From: Vibrio sp. SCSIO 43135
GTDB lineage: Bacteria; Pseudomonadota; Gammaproteobacteria; Enterobacterales; Vibrionaceae
Assembly (NCBI RefSeq): GCF_023716665.1
Contig: NZ_CP071860.1
Span: 310,001 to 374,000, forward strand
Length of the DNA stretch: 64,000 nt
Direction of reading: 5' to 3'
Shown here: positions 62,416-64,000 of the stretch, piece after piece
How positions within the stretch are numbered: the stretch's first letter is position 1
Layout: every line of letters begins with the position of its first letter
Translations under genes and position numbers: made by a program
The notes under the pieces: generated by a model
The model's database searches: none
What the model was told of the DNA's origin: nothing
The model's input: the letters and a program-made list of their open reading frames with translations, nothing else

Positions 62416-62726
62416 TTGTTTTCTCCAAAAAATTCAAACAGGTCGTCCATTTCTGCTTGTATCAACTAAGAACACGGCGCACAAAGAGTGCTGTGTGCAT
62501 AGGACACTGTGCGGTCAATATTGCGTATATGCTTCTCATCAAAGAAACATGTCAGTGTAGCTGAACAGCAATCTTAACTGGAATGCACAAGCAGGCAATG
62601 GGTATCTAAATCCAAATGACGTCAAGGCGCAGCAATAAGAACACAAAGCGACTGCGTTTGGAAATGCCAAGCCAATGGGCATAGCGATCCCTTGATTCCA
62701 TCTGGAAGTTCAGAGTGGATGAGTTT
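62416..62726. other. Gap between the scsB-like and ScsA-like genes
   Basis: I see no gene here. Near 62606-62630 the sequence TAAATCCAAATGACGTCAAG resembles the end of the element at 55527, but too loosely to call. No clear CueR or Pho-type box was found. Promoter for scsB is presumably here. Confidence 0.4.
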
Positions 62727-63143
62727 TTACTCTTGGAAAATACAGTGCTTGAGATGAATACGCCGCTTGGGCTGTATTGGAATGACTTCAGTTTTGGCAG
62801 CAACCAAAGTAAACCGAACCGATGTAGCTAATACAATAGTAAACAGAAGCAGTGCTGGTGCGAACTGCTCCCAACCGCTCTGAGCGTGATTGAGTAACTG
62901 AGTGATTAGCTTACAGGGTTCTTGTTCTAAAGAAAGAGTGGATACTCCGTTCGATTCACCAGCTGCGAAGTTTTGGCTATTTGTAGTCGAAGTGACTCCC
63001 ATAGCACCGTTAGTAGAATCTAGAGTGCTACCAAAACAGGCTAACACGACAATCATGATCATAAATAATGACCAATAACCGCGAATGTGTTGGGAAAGTT
63101 TACGCAAGTGAATAAACCTAGCAGTGAACGAAGCGATAAGCAT
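62727..63143 (-). CDS. Small two-helix membrane protein, ScsA-like by position
   Basis: 138 residues from ATG 63143; the RBS is weak. Two hydrophobic helices (~22-40 and ~92-112) enclose a ~50-residue loop with one Cys (EPCKLITQLLNHAQ). The C-terminus is short and basic with a Cys (KRRIHLKHCIFQE). In scsABCD operons a small membrane protein, ScsA, precedes ScsB, and this gene holds that place on the same strand, 311 bp upstream. That distance and the lack of a recognised domain make the assignment tentative. Confidence 0.5.
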   Translation of the reverse strand: MLIASFTARFIHLRKLSQHIRGYWSLFMIMIVVLACFGSTLDSTNGAMGVTSTTNSQNFAAGESNGVSTLSLEQEPCKLITQLLNHAQSGWEQFAPALLLFTIVLATSVRFTLVAAKTEVIPIQPKRRIHLKHCIFQE

Positions 63144-63552
63144 AAAGCTTTACTGAAAAATGAGCAATCTTAGCTGTGTCAATGATTTGTAAGAATTCGT
63201 TGATGCTAAAAACAGTGTTCAAAATTGACTAATTAGTACACGTTTAAAGTATAAGTCTTGGTGATATTAAGCTGTTGATCGTGTTAAAGAAAGAATGTGT
63301 TTTTTCTAAAAAGTGATAGGTGTCTCGAAAAATTACAAGGTGTTACCAGTCGTGACATAAGTAAAAGGTAAAAATAGATTTTTATGAGTTAATTAAGTTG
63401 TTGATTTTATTTTATTTATATTTGTTTTTGTCTGTTTTATATCATTTTATGCAACTTTTCTGAGTTCCATCGGTAGAGTCAGTGTCACTTGTTAACCAAG
63501 GTGTAACACCCTGGTTGCGGTGGACAACCAATCGTTATATATGGACTTTAAA
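63144..63552. other. 409-bp promoter and leader region of the final porin
   Basis: AT-rich DNA without a gene. Near the start codon there are two leader hairpins: AACCA-GGTG with CACC-TGGTT (63494-63516, one mismatch) and GGTTG/CAACC (63513-63529), which overlap and so may be alternatives. Such porin leaders are often targets of small RNAs; no specific site can be named. Divergent promoter with the ScsA-like gene. Confidence 0.5.
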
Positions 63553-64000
63553 ATGAACAAAAAACTATTAGCTGTAGCAATCGCTGCATCTGCATTCGGC
63601 ACTCAAGCTGTTGCTGTTGAACTATACAACAACGACGGTAGTACTTTCTCTATGGGCGGCCACGTTTCTGTAAACGTGAACGGTTCTGAAGCTGAAGATG
63701 CTAGCGTAGGTACTAACTCTCCACGTATCAACTTTGGTGCAACTCAAGACCTAGGCAACGGCTTCACAGCTGAAGCTAAAGGTGAGTGGGCTCTAAACCT
63801 TCTAGAAAACTCTGACGAGTCATTCACTACTCGTCTAGGTTACATCGGTGTTACTCACGCTGAATACGGTTCTACTTACGTTGGTACTCAATGGGCACCA
63901 TTCTACGACGTAGCTGGCGTAACCGATTTACCAATCGCGTTTGCGAACGATTTCCTATACACAGGTGACGACTTCGCTAAGACTGGTCAAACTCGTGCGG
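63553..64000 (+). CDS. Outer-membrane porin (3' end outside window)
   Basis: 149 complete codons from ATG 63553. Signal peptide MNKKLLAVAIAASAFGTQAVA is followed by VELYNNDGSTFSMGGHVSVNV, the start of a general-porin barrel; GYIGVTHAEYGSTYVGTQWAPFYDVAG matches the region around the eyelet loop in gammaproteobacterial porins. The sequence is cut by the window edge. It is distinct from the porin at 57776, so this locus carries two such genes about 5 kb apart. Confidence 0.9.
   Translation, partial: MNKKLLAVAIAASAFGTQAVAVELYNNDGSTFSMGGHVSVNVNGSEAEDASVGTNSPRINFGATQDLGNGFTAEAKGEWALNLLENSDESFTTRLGYIGVTHAEYGSTYVGTQWAPFYDVAGVTDLPIAFANDFLYTGDDFAKTGQTRA

Noticed and set aside
62606..62803. Possible further copy of the inverted-repeat element, and a 65-codon open frame there
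   Set aside because: Only about 15 of 23 end positions match and no second end is recognisable; the open frame has no ribosome site or known domain.

Overview
The window is chromosomal DNA of a marine gammaproteobacterium, almost certainly a Vibrio. Grounds: OmpU/OmpT-type porins, many c-di-GMP and chemotaxis genes, a pstSCAB operon without phoU, an M23 endopeptidase of the ShyA/MepM type, moderate GC, and a short inverted-repeat element whose ends look like repeats I associate with Vibrio genomes. From memory, V. cholerae carries a second pst operon and shyA close together on its small chromosome, so this may be chromosome 2 sequence; that is inference. I saw no tRNA, rRNA, CRISPR array, transposase or prophage.

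Layout. 1-1140: 3'-truncated 7TM sensor kinase. 1319-5280: phosphate uptake (Pho box, structured leader, pstS-pstC-pstA-pstB, terminator). 5446-8256: large sensor with two periplasmic SBP domains, a degenerate GGDEF and an EAL domain. 8307-12077: sugar porin with LacI-type operators, then a chemoreceptor. 12123-16496 (minus): MHYT sensor kinase between an HDOD response regulator and a degenerate HD-GYP response regulator. 16671-31379: beta-glucoside/beta-glucan locus: LacI regulator, sugar ABC transporter, GH1, GH94 phosphorylase, a mutarotase on the opposite strand, GH116, and a second LacI regulator. 31447-41987: secreted SxxK serine hydrolase, TRAP transporter, semialdehyde dehydrogenase, GABA-type aminotransferase and an unusual MocR/GabR-like regulator, around one nested palindromic control region.

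42122-57368: mixed genes. DUF4382 lipoprotein, a diguanylate cyclase with a small periplasmic partner, YjiH-like and DUF1275 membrane proteins, GFA-family protein, lone CBM48 domain, M23 peptidase, GAF-GGDEF-EAL protein, frameshifted LysR gene next to a Bcr/CflA-type exporter, small proteins, a 267-bp MITE-like element, glutaredoxin-like protein and EamA exporter. 57465-57561: candidate sRNA or leader on the minus strand with a sigma54-like promoter. 57776-63143 (minus): porin and scsBCD-type thiol-disulfide genes with an ScsA-like membrane protein. 63553-64000: start of another porin.

How it fits together. The porin (8613), chemoreceptor, ABC importer and cytoplasmic GH1/GH94/GH116 enzymes look like sense, cross, import and cleave steps for a beta-linked glucose oligomer. 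TGAAA/TTTCA dyads stand before both the porin and the lacI-led operon. The 31-42 kb block could hydrolyse an amide or ester outside the cytoplasm, import an omega-amino acid by TRAP, and convert it by transamination and semialdehyde oxidation; the symmetrical operator between the two arms suggests one regulator for both. Five proteins with c-di-GMP-type domains lie within 50 kb. Three transporter operons carry a hairpin directly after the binding-protein gene, which would favour excess binding protein.
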